In this document: piece by piece, positions 16,466 to 24,545 of the stretch
Numbering within the stretch: the first letter of the stretch is position 1
How the letters are laid out: every line of letters starts with the position of its first letter
Notes under the pieces: generated by a model
Databases searched by the model: none
What the model was told of the DNA's origin: nothing
Seen by the model: the letters and a program-made list of their open reading frames with translations, nothing else
Position numbers and translations under genes: made by a program
Assembly (NCBI GenBank): GCA_014655195.1
Contig: BNBH01000016.1
Location: forward strand, 101,716 to 165,715
Source: Streptomyces cellulosae
GTDB taxonomy: Bacteria; Actinomycetota; Actinomycetes; Streptomycetales; Streptomycetaceae
Reading direction: 5' to 3'
Length of the DNA: 64,000 bases

Positions 16466-19400
16466 TCACCCCTCCGCCACGAACGGCTGCTCCGTCCAGA
16501 TGATCTTGCCGGTCGCCGTATGCCGTGTCCCCCACCTATGAGCCAGCTGGGCCACGATCATCAGGCCCCGGCCGCCCTCGTCCGTGGTGCGGGCGTGGCG
16601 TGGGCGGGGTGACGTTCCGCTGCCGTCGGTGACCTCGCAGATCAGGGCGCGGTCGCGGATCAGGCGTAGGGAGACCGGGCCGGAGGCGTGGCGGATCGCG
16701 TTGGTGACGAGTTCGCTGACGATGAGTTCCGTGGTGAAGGACAGGTCGTCCAGGCCCCACTCCGACAGCTGCCGTACGGCGGCCGTGCGGGCGGTGCCGA
16801 CGGCGGCCGGGTCGCTGGGCAGGTCCCAGGACGCGACCCGGTCCGCCGGCAGGGAGCGGGTGCGGGCGAGCAGCAGCGCCGCGTCGTCCGGGGGCGGCCC
16901 GGTGAGCAGGGTGTCGACCACGTCCCGCCCGAGTTCCCGCAGCGTGGGGCGCGCGACCGCGAGGGCCGCGCCCAGCCGGTCGATCCCCTCGTCGATGTCC
17001 CGGTCCGGGGTCTCGACGAGGCCGTCGGTGTAGAACGCCAGCAGGCTGCCCTCGGCCAGTTCCCGTTCGCACGACTCGAAGGGCAGGTACCCGAGCCCCA
17101 GCGGGGGCCCGGCCGGCAGGTCCATGACCTCGGCCGTGCCGTCCGGGGTGACGAGGACGGGCGGGAGATGGCCTGCGCGGGCCATCGCGCACCGCCCGCT
17201 GACCGGGTCGTACACGGCGTACAGGCAGGTCGCGCCGAGGAAGGCGGAGCCCGCGGCGGCGGGTTCGTGGTCGTCGTGGGCGCCCATCAGCCCGATGACC
17301 AGGTCGTCGAGGTGGGCGAGGAGTTCGTCGGGCGGCATGTCGAGGTTGGCGAGGGTGCGCACGGCGGTGCGCAGCCGTCCCATGGTCGCGGCGGCGTCCA
17401 TGCCGTGTCCGACGACGTCGCCGACGACGAGGGCGACGCGGGCGCCGGACAGCGGGATGACGTCGAACCAGTCGCCGCCGACGCCGTTCGGGGCGTCGGC
17501 CGGCTGGTACCAGGACGCCACGTCCACGGCGGAGCCGCCGGTGAGCGCCTGGGGCAGCAGTGCCTGCTGCATGGAGCGGGCGGCGGTCCGCTCGCGGGTG
17601 TAGCGGCGGGCGTTGTCGACGGCCACCGCGGCGCGGGAGACGATCTCCTCGGCGAGCCGTGCGTCGTCGTCGCGGAACGGGCCGGACCGTTCGGTGCGCG
17701 CGAAGGTGGCCACGCCGAGGGTGACGCCCCGGGCGCGGACCGGCACGACCATCAGGGAGCTGTAGCCGTACTTGAGGATGGACGCGCCGATCGAGGGGTC
17801 CTCGGTGACCCAGGGGCTGCTCTCGCGGTCGAGGGTGCGTTCGACGAGGGTGCGGCCCTCCAGGAGGCAGCGGGTCACGGGCGAGGACGGGGCGCGCCGT
17901 ACGGCCTCCCCGAGGGCGAGACTGCCGCCGCAGCCGCCCTCCCGCGCGGACGCCTGCCCGGCGCGGCGGATGACCGGGGACAGGCCGACGGGTCCGGGCG
18001 CGGGCTCCTCTCCGCGCATCACGGTGTCCAGCAGGTCCACGGCGACGAAGTCGGCCAGGGTCGGCACGGCCTCGTCGGCGAGCTCCTGCGCGGTGCGGGG
18101 GACGTCGAGGGTGCTGCCGATGCGGGCGCCGACGTCGTTCAGCAGGGCGAGCCTGCTCTGCGCCCGCCACCGCTCGGTGACGTCGACGACCATGTACAGG
18201 ACGCCGACGGTGGTGTCGTGCCGGTCGGTCACGCCGAAGAACGACACGGAGACCGCGCGGGCGTCCCTGGGTTCCTCCTCCTCGCTGCGGAACTCCCAGT
18301 CCATGACGGGCTCGCCGGTCTCCAGCACGCGCCGCATCTGCTCCTCGAAGCGCCGGTACTGCGGGGTCGGCTTCAGTTCGGTGAGGCGCCGCCCGATGCG
18401 CTGTTCCAAGGGGATCAGCTGGGCGAGCGGCTCGTTGACCCAGACGTACCGAAGGTCCGTGTCGAGCATGGCCAGGCCGACGGGGGCGCGGGTGAGGAAG
18501 GGGGTGAGCACCACGGAGCTGGTGCCGCCGCCGGGCATCCGCCAGAAGGCGCGTTTCGGCGGCCGGCCGACGTACCGGCCGAGGACGAGCGCGGCGACCG
18601 TGGCGGCGAGGACGCCCGGGACCATCTCGTAGACGCTCGTCTCGAGCGGCCCGAGCAGCGGGTTGACCGAGTCCCACGCCAGGACCGTGCCGGCGCCGGC
18701 GACGATGCCGGCCATGGCGCCGGCCGCGGTCATGCGGGGCCAGTACAGCGAGAGCAGCACGACCGGGCCGAACGCGGCGCCGAACCCGGCCCACGCCTCG
18801 GCGACGATGTTCAGCAGCCCGCCGCCTCTGAGGGCGATCACGTACGCCACGACGATGACCAGCACGACGGTGGCGCGGCCCACCCACACCAGCGTCCGGT
18901 CGGAGGCCCTGCGGTGGAGGAACGCCCGGTAGAAGTCCTCGGTGAGGGCCACGGAGGACACCAGCAGCTGGCTGTCCGCGGTCGACACGACGGCGGCCAG
19001 CACCGCGACCAGCATGATCCCGGCGATCCACGGGTCGAGCAGCAGCCGGCTGAGCGCGATGTACACGGTGTCCGGGGAGGACAGTGCCGGGGTCAGCTCG
19101 CCGATGCCGGCGAGGCCGACGAGGGTGGCGCCGGTGAGGACGAGGATCACCCAGCCGGTGCCGATGCGGCGGGCCGCGGGGACGTCCCGGGTGCTGCGGA
19201 TGCTCATGAAGCGGGCCAGGATGTGCGGCTGGCCGAAGTAGCCCAGCCCCCAGGCGAGCAGCGAGACGATCGCCACCATCCCGAGCGGCCCCCCGGCCGT
19301 CCAGGATCCGTCCGCGTACGCGACACGGGAGCTGAACTCGCGCAGGGCGGGCTGTCTGCCGTCGAGGGCGTCCCCGAGGGCGCCGAAGCCGCCGAGGCGC

Positions 19401-20023
19401 GCGATCGCGACGGCGGGCAGCACCACCAGGCCGAGCAGCATCAGCGTGGCCTGCAGGACGTGCGTAAGGCTGACGGCGAGGAAGCCGCCCAGGCACGAGT
19501 AGATGACGATCAGCAGCCCGGTGAGGGTGACGCCGACGGTGAAGCGCAGGTCGAAGACGGTCTCGAACAGCAGTCCGCCCGCCACCAGACCGCTGGCGAC
19601 GTACACGGTGAAGAAGACGAGGGTGACCGCGGCGGAGACCAGCCGCAGCATGCGCGTGCGGTCCTCGAACCGCTCCTCCAGATAGCCGGACAGGGTCACC
19701 GCGTTCCCGGCGCGCTCGGTGTAGGTGCGCAGACGTGGCGCGACGAACAGCCAGTTCAGGTACGTCCCCACAGCCAGCCCGACGGGCAGCCACACGGAGC
19801 CGAGCCCGGCCGCGTAGACGGCGCCGGGCAGCGCCAGGAACAGCCAGCCGGACATGTCGCTGGCGCCCGCGGACAACGCGGCGACCCAGGGGCCGAAGCG
19901 GCGGCCGCCGAGGGCGAAGTCCTCGAAGGTGCGCGTGCGCGTGTAGGCCCGGACCCCTGTCCCGATCAGGGCGAGCATGTACAGGACGAACGTGGCGACG
20001 ATCGGCGCGCTCAGCTGGAACAT
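16466..20023 (-). CDS. Sodium:solute symporter-PAS-GAF-SpoIIE phosphatase-HATPase fusion protein
   Basis: One frame encodes about 1185 residues. Residues 1-about 500 are a PutP-like SSS symporter with about 13 hydrophobic segments (FALGGRRFGPWVAALSAGASDMSGWLFLALPGA and STADSQLLVSS match the proline permease signatures). A PAS domain (about 530-650; GLAMLDTDLRYVWVNEPLAQ) and a GAF domain (about 655-830) follow. A PP2C/SpoIIE phosphatase (about 850-1050) has GGDWFDVIPL and VVGDVVGHGMDAAATMG. The C-terminal RsbW-type ATPase (about 1060-1185) has ELIVSELVTNAIRHA and DEGGRGLMIV. ATG 20023 with GAGGAC upstream is chosen over 20098 because it starts the first helix. A transporter-coupled sensor that feeds an anti-sigma/anti-anti-sigma switch is inferred; the solute is unknown. 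Confidence 0.93.
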   Translation of the reverse strand: MFQLSAPIVATFVLYMLALIGTGVRAYTRTRTFEDFALGGRRFGPWVAALSAGASDMSGWLFLALPGAVYAAGLGSVWLPVGLAVGTYLNWLFVAPRLRTYTERAGNAVTLSGYLEERFEDRTRMLRLVSAAVTLVFFTVYVASGLVAGGLLFETVFDLRFTVGVTLTGLLIVIYSCLGGFLAVSLTHVLQATLMLLGLVVLPAVAIARLGGFGALGDALDGRQPALREFSSRVAYADGSWTAGGPLGMVAIVSLLAWGLGYFGQPHILARFMSIRSTRDVPAARRIGTGWVILVLTGATLVGLAGIGELTPALSSPDTVYIALSRLLLDPWIAGIMLVAVLAAVVSTADSQLLVSSVALTEDFYRAFLHRRASDRTLVWVGRATVVLVIVVAYVIALRGGGLLNIVAEAWAGFGAAFGPVVLLSLYWPRMTAAGAMAGIVAGAGTVLAWDSVNPLLGPLETSVYEMVPGVLAATVAALVLGRYVGRPPKRAFWRMPGGGTSSVVLTPFLTRAPVGLAMLDTDLRYVWVNEPLAQLIPLEQRIGRRLTELKPTPQYRRFEEQMRRVLETGEPVMDWEFRSEEEEPRDARAVSVSFFGVTDRHDTTVGVLYMVVDVTERWRAQSRLALLNDVGARIGSTLDVPRTAQELADEAVPTLADFVAVDLLDTVMRGEEPAPGPVGLSPVIRRAGQASAREGGCGGSLALGEAVRRAPSSPVTRCLLEGRTLVERTLDRESSPWVTEDPSIGASILKYGYSSLMVVPVRARGVTLGVATFARTERSGPFRDDDARLAEEIVSRAAVAVDNARRYTRERTAARSMQQALLPQALTGGSAVDVASWYQPADAPNGVGGDWFDVIPLSGARVALVVGDVVGHGMDAAATMGRLRTAVRTLANLDMPPDELLAHLDDLVIGLMGAHDDHEPAAAGSAFLGATCLYAVYDPVSGRCAMARAGHLPPVLVTPDGTAEVMDLPAGPPLGLGYLPFESCERELAEGSLLAFYTDGLVETPDRDIDEGIDRLGAALAVARPTLRELGRDVVDTLLTGPPPDDAALLLARTRSLPADRVASWDLPSDPAAVGTARTAAVRQLSEWGLDDLSFTTELIVSELVTNAIRHASGPVSLRLIRDRALICEVTDGSGTSPRPRHARTTDEGGRGLMIVAQLAHRWGTRHTATGKIIWTEQPFVAEG

Positions 20024-20167
20024 GTGGTCCTCGCCCGGAAGTCCCGCGATGCGCGGCACACCCTCGGTCCGGCGGGCAAAATATGACTTCGGCGCCAAAT
20101 CTACTCAGGTCGGGGCGCGGCAACCAGGGGAACGGCGGCGCCCGGGACGCCCGGCTGTGCGCCGGAA

Positions 20168-20181
20168 GGGACCTCCGGCCC
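20168..20181. promoter_or_regulatory. DosR-like box GGGAC-CTCC-GGCCC
   Basis: Located in the divergent promoter region, 101 bp before the GTG of the universal stress gene at 20282 and 145 bp before the symporter-phosphatase start. Confidence 0.6.
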
Positions 20182-20281
20182 CCTCGGCCGTACGGCGGAG
20201 GGCCCATGCGCCAGGCGGCGGACCGGGGGAAGGTGGCAGAAGGAGCAGGGGGGACGGCACGAGAGAACGCGTGGAGGCACG

Positions 20282-21157
20282 GTGACCGGAGTGGTGGTCG
20301 TCGGAGTGGACGGGTCGGCGTCGGCCCTGGCCGCGGTGGAGACGGCGGCACGGGAGGCGCGGCTGCGGGGCGCGTCGCTGAAGGTGGTGCACGCGTTCAT
20401 GTGGCCCGCGATGCACGTGCCGCTGGGCCCCTCGCCTCTCGGTCCGTCGGAGGGCGGGCTGCGGACCATGGTGGAGCGGCTGCTGGCGGAGGCCGTGGAG
20501 CGCGCCGAGGCGACCGAGCCCGAGGTGGAGGTGAGCAGCTCGGTGGTGACGGGCGAGGCGCTCACCGTCCTGGAGGCACAGTCCCGCGCCGCGGAGCTGG
20601 TGGTGGTCGGGTCGCGCGGCATGGGCGGTTTCGTCGGCCTGATGGTCGGCTCGACGGCCGTGCATCTGGCGGCGCACGGGACGTGTCCGGTGCTGGTGGT
20701 GCGCGGTGACGTGCGTACGGAGGGTCCCGTGGTGGTGGGCGTCGACGGTTCCGCCGCCGGTGAGCGGGCGGTGGACTTCGCCTTCCGGGAGGCCGAGCTG
20801 CGCGGGACGACGCTGGTGGCCGTGCACGCCTGGACCGCGTGGAACGCGCCCGTGCCGGAGCCGCAGGAGCCCACGGAGCCGTACGCGAACCCGCCGGGCG
20901 CCCTCGCGGAGGCGGAGGAACGGCTGCTGGCGGAGGCGCTGGCGGGCCACCGCGAGCTGCGTCCCGGTGTCGTGGTGGAGCCGAAGGTGGTCCACGGCCC
21001 CACCCGCGAGGCCCTGATCGAGGCCGCCCAGGGTGCCCGGCTGACGGTGGTCGGCGCGCGGGGGCGGGGCGGGTTCACGGGGTTGCTGCTGGGATCGGTC
21101 AGCCAGGCGCTGCTGCATCACGCGCCGTCGCCGGTGGCGGTGGTGCGGGGGGCCTAG
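20282..21157 (+). CDS. Universal stress protein, tandem UspA domains
   Basis: The product is 291 residues with two complete Usp domains. Domain 1 (about 1-140) has VVVGVDGSASALAAVETA and VVVGSRGMGGFVGLMVGSTAVHLAAH. Domain 2 (about 148-291) has VVVGVDGSAAGERAVDFA and VVGARGRGGFTGLLLGSVSQALLHH. Both carry G2xG9G(S/T) ATP-binding motifs, so both should bind nucleotide. The GTG start at 20282 follows GGAGGCAC. It is monocistronic, divergent from the symporter-phosphatase fusion, with a DosR-like box 101 bp upstream and a strong terminator downstream. Confidence 0.94.
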   Translation: MTGVVVVGVDGSASALAAVETAAREARLRGASLKVVHAFMWPAMHVPLGPSPLGPSEGGLRTMVERLLAEAVERAEATEPEVEVSSSVVTGEALTVLEAQSRAAELVVVGSRGMGGFVGLMVGSTAVHLAAHGTCPVLVVRGDVRTEGPVVVGVDGSAAGERAVDFAFREAELRGTTLVAVHAWTAWNAPVPEPQEPTEPYANPPGALAEAEERLLAEALAGHRELRPGVVVEPKVVHGPTREALIEAAQGARLTVVGARGRGGFTGLLLGSVSQALLHHAPSPVAVVRGA

Positions 21158-21187
21158 TCGGTCTTCCGGTGGTGTGCGTACGAGAGA

Positions 21188-21215
21188 CCCGGGGCGCCGG
21201 TGCGGGCGCCCCGGG
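21188..21215. terminator. Hairpin terminator between convergent genes
   Basis: CCCGGGGCGCC (21188-21198), loop GGTGCG, GGCGCCCCGGG (21205-21215): 11-bp perfect stem between the universal stress gene (+) and the DoxX-like gene (-). Confidence 0.75.
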
Positions 21216-21230
21216 CCTGTCGTGCCTGCG

Positions 21231-21854
21231 TCAGCGGAGCCGGCGGTGGCGGGCGACGACGGGGACGCGGGCCCACCGGCGGCCCAGCCCCCACACCGTG
21301 CCCGCTCCGGTCGCGGCGAGGGCGACGAGGACCGCCGCGTACACCAGGTGGTAGTCGGCGAAGGGGTTCGTCGACATGCTCGGTGAGCCGTCGGACAGAT
21401 GGCGGGCCGGCGGCCACTCCGCGATCCACATCAGCGCCATCATGAGCGTGCCCGCCGCGGCCGCCGGCCACAGCGCCACACCCGTGAGCAGCGCGAGACC
21501 GACGCCGAGCAGCCCCAGCATGAACAGCCGGTCCGCCCAGGGCGCCCCGGCCCAGTCGTGGAACGTCGACTCGAGCGGCCCGGCCGCCACCGACGACAGG
21601 AAGCCCTTGGTGGGCGAACCGCCGTCGGCCCAGCCACGGCCCGACTGCGTCGCGTAGCCCAGCCCGAACGTCGTGTCGAGGAAGGCCCACAGGAAGACGA
21701 AGCCCGTCAGCAGCCGCAGCCCGGCGAGCGCGTACGCGCCCGGCGCGGGTGCGACCGCCACGTCGCCCTCGTCCATGCCCGCGGCGTGGGCCCCGCGGGC
21801 GGACGACGGCTTGGGGAACACGGGCGAACGGTGCGGGTGATCGTGGACTGCCAT
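21231..21854 (-). CDS. DoxX/DoxD-like membrane protein
   Basis: The product is 207 residues. A His/Pro-rich N-terminus of about 35 residues precedes about four transmembrane helices (ALAGLRLLTGFVFLWAFLD; LFMLGLLGVGLALLTGVALW; AGTLMMALMWIAEW; YHLVYAAVLVALAATGAG). The GWADGGSPTKGFLSS stretch resembles DoxD, the small subunit of thiosulfate:quinone oxidoreductase, and related DoxX proteins. ATG 21854 with GGAGGGGACG upstream is preferred over 21887. A perfect GGGACC-N3-GGTCCC palindrome lies 87 bp upstream. Given the sulfur genes next door, a role in thiosulfate or quinone redox is plausible but not shown. Confidence 0.75.
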   Translation of the reverse strand: MAVHDHPHRSPVFPKPSSARGAHAAGMDEGDVAVAPAPGAYALAGLRLLTGFVFLWAFLDTTFGLGYATQSGRGWADGGSPTKGFLSSVAAGPLESTFHDWAGAPWADRLFMLGLLGVGLALLTGVALWPAAAAGTLMMALMWIAEWPPARHLSDGSPSMSTNPFADYHLVYAAVLVALAATGAGTVWGLGRRWARVPVVARHRRLR

Positions 21855-21940
21855 GGTGTCCGTCCCCTCCGAGGAACTGCCCGACATCTCAACGCTTCTC
21901 GTTGCGCCTTCAATGTCTCGCCGCCGGGGCGCGGGTCCCA

Positions 21941-21954
21941 GGGACCGCGGGTCC
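21941..21954. promoter_or_regulatory. DosR-like box GGGAC-CGCG-GGTCC
   Basis: Extends to the 15-bp palindrome GGGACCGCGGGTCCC (21941-21955), 87 bp upstream of the DoxX-like gene. A partial second copy (GGGTCCC AGGGACC) abuts it. Confidence 0.6.
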
Positions 21955-22000
21955 CGCGCCGGGCCCGAACGTCCCTAGGCGGAGGGGGAGTTCGGCAATG

Positions 22001-22588
22001 TCACTTGCCCCGAAGCGCGGCGAGCGCGCCCTCGAGGTTCGTCCCGCGCGGGCGGTTGTGGGGCAGCTTGCCGAGGACGACGGCCATGCCGCAGGTGTCG
22101 GTGAGGGCGGAGAAGACCAGGCCGCCCGCGATGCCCGCGGAGAGAAGCTGGAACGCCGGGTGCACGAGCAGGCCGAGCACCAGCCCGAGCAGCACCAGCG
22201 TGCCGGCGGTGAAGCGCACCTGGCGCTCCATGCCCCACACCGCGCGGGTGTCGCAGGCCACGGGACGCTCCAGGTTCTGCCCTTCGGCCGCCCAGGCGTT
22301 GGTGCCGCCGGCGAGGGAGACGGCGGGCACGCCCTCGGCGGCGACGATCCCGGACGCCTTCTCCGAGCGCGCCCCGGAGGCGCACACGACGAGAAGGGCG
22401 CCGCGCTCGGCGGCCTGCCGGATCTCGGGCAGGGCGCGCTTGATCTGGTCCAGGGGGACGTTCACAGCGCCGGGCAGGTGGCCGGTGGCGTACTCGGCGG
22501 GGGTGCGGACGTCGATGACGGTGAAGTCGTCCAGCCGGGCGGCGGCCTGGGCGACGGTGAGGGTGTCCGGGGTGACGGGGGAGGTCAT
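22001..22588 (-). CDS. Rhodanese-DUF2892 membrane protein (YgaP-like)
   Basis: The product is 195 residues. The rhodanese domain (about 5-115) has VIDVRTPAEYATGHLPGAVNVP and the active-site loop CASGARSEKAS, so the sulfur-accepting Cys is present. DUF2892 with two transmembrane helices follows (about 125-165). YgaP-type proteins transfer sulfane sulfur at the membrane. The gene is divergent from the CstR-like regulator, and the TACCCC-NN-GGGGTA operator (22669-22682) lies in the shared gap, 81 bp before this start, so both genes can be controlled from one site. Confidence 0.92.
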   Translation of the reverse strand: MTSPVTPDTLTVAQAAARLDDFTVIDVRTPAEYATGHLPGAVNVPLDQIKRALPEIRQAAERGALLVVCASGARSEKASGIVAAEGVPAVSLAGGTNAWAAEGQNLERPVACDTRAVWGMERQVRFTAGTLVLLGLVLGLLVHPAFQLLSAGIAGGLVFSALTDTCGMAVVLGKLPHNRPRGTNLEGALAALRGK

Positions 22589-22668
22589 GGCGGGTGTGTG
22601 ATCCTTCTCTGTCGGCGATCGGTGGGGGGTGGCGGTCGGTCGACGGAATGGCGGAAGCGGACGTAGAG

Positions 22669-22682
22669 TACCCCACGGGGTA
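22669..22682. promoter_or_regulatory. CstR/CsoR-type operator TACCCC-AC-GGGGTA
   Basis: Perfect inverted repeat 18 bp before the GTG of the regulator gene, in the divergent region with the YgaP-like gene. Identical in arms to the two sites before the CstB-like gene. Confidence 0.8.
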
Positions 22683-22700
22683 TTTCGTCAGGGAGTGGAC

Positions 22701-22997
22701 GTGGACTTGGATCTCGCGGGCGCGGAGCTGAAATCCGTGCTGAACAGGCTGCGCCGGGCGCAGGGTCAGATCTCCGGCGTGATCCGGATGATCGAGGAGG
22801 GTCGCGACTGCGAGGACGTGATCACCCAGCTCGCGGCGGCCTCCCGCGCCCTGGACCGCGCCGGTTTCGCGATCATCGCCACGGGCCTGCAGAAGTGCGT
22901 GGCGGACATCGAGTCCGGCCGCGCGAACGGGGAGAACGGCGAGAGCGCGGAGGAGATGCGGGCACGGCTGGAGAAGCTGTTCCTGTCACTGGCGTGA
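22701..22997 (+). CDS. CsoR-family regulator of CstR (persulfide-sensing) type
   Basis: A 98-residue DUF156 all-helical repressor (RLRRAQGQISGVIRMIEEG, CEDVITQLAAASRALD). Copper-sensing CsoR uses Cys36-His61-Cys65. Here Cys37 and Cys66 are present but the histidine position is Gly62. Loss of the His with both Cys kept is the CstR pattern, where the pair forms di-, tri- or tetrasulfide links and releases DNA. GTG 22701 has AGGGAG 6 bases upstream; GTG 22695 is an alternative. Three perfect TACCCC-NN-GGGGTA sites in the window, one in its own promoter, support autoregulation and control of the sulfur operon at 23395-25911. Confidence 0.9.
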   Translation: MDLDLAGAELKSVLNRLRRAQGQISGVIRMIEEGRDCEDVITQLAAASRALDRAGFAIIATGLQKCVADIESGRANGENGESAEEMRARLEKLFLSLA

Positions 22998-23394
22998 CCC
23001 CTACGCACGCGGGCGGCTCGACTCCGCCATCGCGGAGGTGAGGCGCAGCGCGCCGCTCCGAGGGCGACCGCCGACCGCCCGGCGCACCGGGCGGTCGCGC
23101 GATGACGCAGCCAGAGGACTGGCCGGCCCAGCCGCGCGGGGAAGGCGACCTGACGCCGCCACCGCGACGGTCCGGTACGGCGCACCGGTAAGCCCAGCCG
23201 GTGACCGCCTGCCGCCCCGCGCACCAGGCAAGACGGCTGCGCGCAGCGCGCGATGACGCCACACGAATCCCGAGGGCCCAGCCACTCGGACACAGCCGCC
23301 TGACGCCGCCACCGCGACGGTCCCGTGCCGTGTGGCGCGGGGGTGTCACACCCACCCCTGTACACGAGCCGCCCGCCGTACTTCGCCCGCGACC
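22998..23394. repeat. Non-coding gap with two imperfect ~100-bp direct repeats
   Basis: No convincing gene is seen in these 397 bp. Two related segments, about 23097-23190 and 23248-23340, share GCGCGATGACGC at their start (23097 and 23248) and an identical 25-bp core at 23149-23173 and 23299-23323 (it begins CCTGACGCCGCC), 150 bp apart. Between them the similarity is patchy. It looks like a degenerate duplicated intergenic element rather than a gene remnant. Confidence 0.7.
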
Positions 23395-24147
23395 TCATGA
23401 CATCACCGCGTCCGCCAGCATGACCGCGGCCACCGCCAGCAGCACCGCCGCGAAGATCCGGCGCAGCGCGCTGCCCGAAAGCTTGGCCGACAGGCGTCGG
23501 CCGTCCAGCGCACCGAGAACCGCCGCTCCCGCGAACGGCCCGACGACCGCCCAGTCCAGCCCCTCCAGGGCGTCGGCGCGAAGGAGCAGCGCGGCGAGGG
23601 CGTTGACGGTGATGACGAGCAGGCTCGTGCCGACCGCTTCCCGCATGCGCAGACCGACGCCGTGCACCAGTGCCGGTACGGCGAGGAAGCCGCCGCCGAC
23701 GCCGAGGACGCCGGTGACCGCGCCGAGCCCCGCTCCCGCGCCCGCCGCCCTGCCCGTCCGCAAAGGCCCCGCGGCCGGTTCCTCGGGCGGGGTGCCACGG
23801 AGCATGCGGAGCGCGGCGACGGCCGCCACGACGGCGAAGCCGGCCGTCAGCGCTGCCGCGGGCAACCGGCCGGAGAGGCCCGCGCCCAGCAGGGCGGGTC
23901 CGATACCGGCGGCCGCGAAGAGCAGCCCCGTGCGCAGCCGTACATGGCCGTCGCGGCTGTGCGCGAGCAGCGCGGTGAACGAGGTGACGGCCACGATCAG
24001 CAGGCTCGCGGTGGTGGCGGCGAGCGGGGAGAGGCCGAGCAGGTAGATCAGGGCGGGGACGGCGAGGATGCTGCCGCCGCCCCCGAGGGCGCCGAGCGCG
24101 AGGCCGGTCAGGGCCCCGGCGGCCAGGGCGAGGAGGAGCAGGCTCAC
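23395..24147 (-). CDS. TauE/SafE family sulfite/sulfonate exporter
   Basis: The product is 250 residues with about eight transmembrane helices in two pseudo-repeats, each opening with the family glycine motif: GALGGGGSILAVPALIYLLGLSP (about 20-42) and GVLGVGGGFLAVPALVHGVGLRM (about 145-167). TauE/SafE carriers move sulfite, sulfoacetate or thiosulfate-type anions. The GTG start (24147) overlaps the TGA of the upstream rhodanese gene. As last gene of the CstB-like/rhodanese operon, export of sulfite made by persulfide oxidation is the likely job. Confidence 0.92.
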   Translation of the reverse strand: MSLLLLALAAGALTGLALGALGGGGSILAVPALIYLLGLSPLAATTASLLIVAVTSFTALLAHSRDGHVRLRTGLLFAAAGIGPALLGAGLSGRLPAAALTAGFAVVAAVAALRMLRGTPPEEPAAGPLRTGRAAGAGAGLGAVTGVLGVGGGFLAVPALVHGVGLRMREAVGTSLLVITVNALAALLLRADALEGLDWAVVGPFAGAAVLGALDGRRLSAKLSGSALRRIFAAVLLAVAAVMLADAVMS

Positions 24148-24545
24148 GAGACGCTGCCGTCCCCGCCGTACGCGCCGACGACCGGCAGTCCGGCGTCCGC
24201 CCGGTCCCGCATGCCGCCGGTCACGTCCACGGCGTCGGCGCCGCGCTCCGCGAGCAGGGCGGCGGCCTGCCGTGCCCGGTTGCCCGACCGGCAGATGACG
24301 ATCAGAGGCGCCCCTTGGGCGGCGTCGGGAACCGGGGCCCCGGCGGCGAGGGCGGACAGCGGGAGGTGGACGGCGCGGGACGCGTGGCCCGCCCGCCCTT
24401 CGTGGAGTTCGCGGACGTCGAGCACGACGGCCTCGGCGTGACCGCCGCCTTCGGCCGTGTGTCCGGTGCGTGCGGCGGCCTCGGGGACGCCGACGCGTCC
24501 CGGGGCGTACCGCTGATGTGGTGCGTCGACCATGTCGTCACTCAT
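24144..24545 (-). CDS. Single-domain rhodanese
   Basis: The product is 133 residues, with an N-terminal extension of about 30 residues before the rhodanese fold (VVLDVRELHEGRAGHASRAVHLPLSAL). The active loop is CRSGNRARQAAALL, so the persulfide-forming Cys is present. ATG 24545 overlaps the end of the CstB-like gene by 8 bases, and the stop overlaps the TauE start. It probably moves sulfane sulfur between the dioxygenase and acceptors such as thiosulfate or glutathione/mycothiol analogues. Confidence 0.9.
   Translation of the reverse strand: MSDDMVDAPHQRYAPGRVGVPEAAARTGHTAEGGGHAEAVVLDVRELHEGRAGHASRAVHLPLSALAAGAPVPDAAQGAPLIVICRSGNRARQAAALLAERGADAVDVTGGMRDRADAGLPVVGAYGGDGSVS

Noticed and set aside
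23097..23340. CRISPR array
   Set aside because: Only two imperfect copies 150 bp apart, no unit of 28-37 bp with regular spacers and no cas gene.
22873..23355. 160-codon minus-strand frame in the repeat region
   Set aside because: Its translation repeats DRRGGGVR because of the DNA repeat; codon bias is not coding-like.
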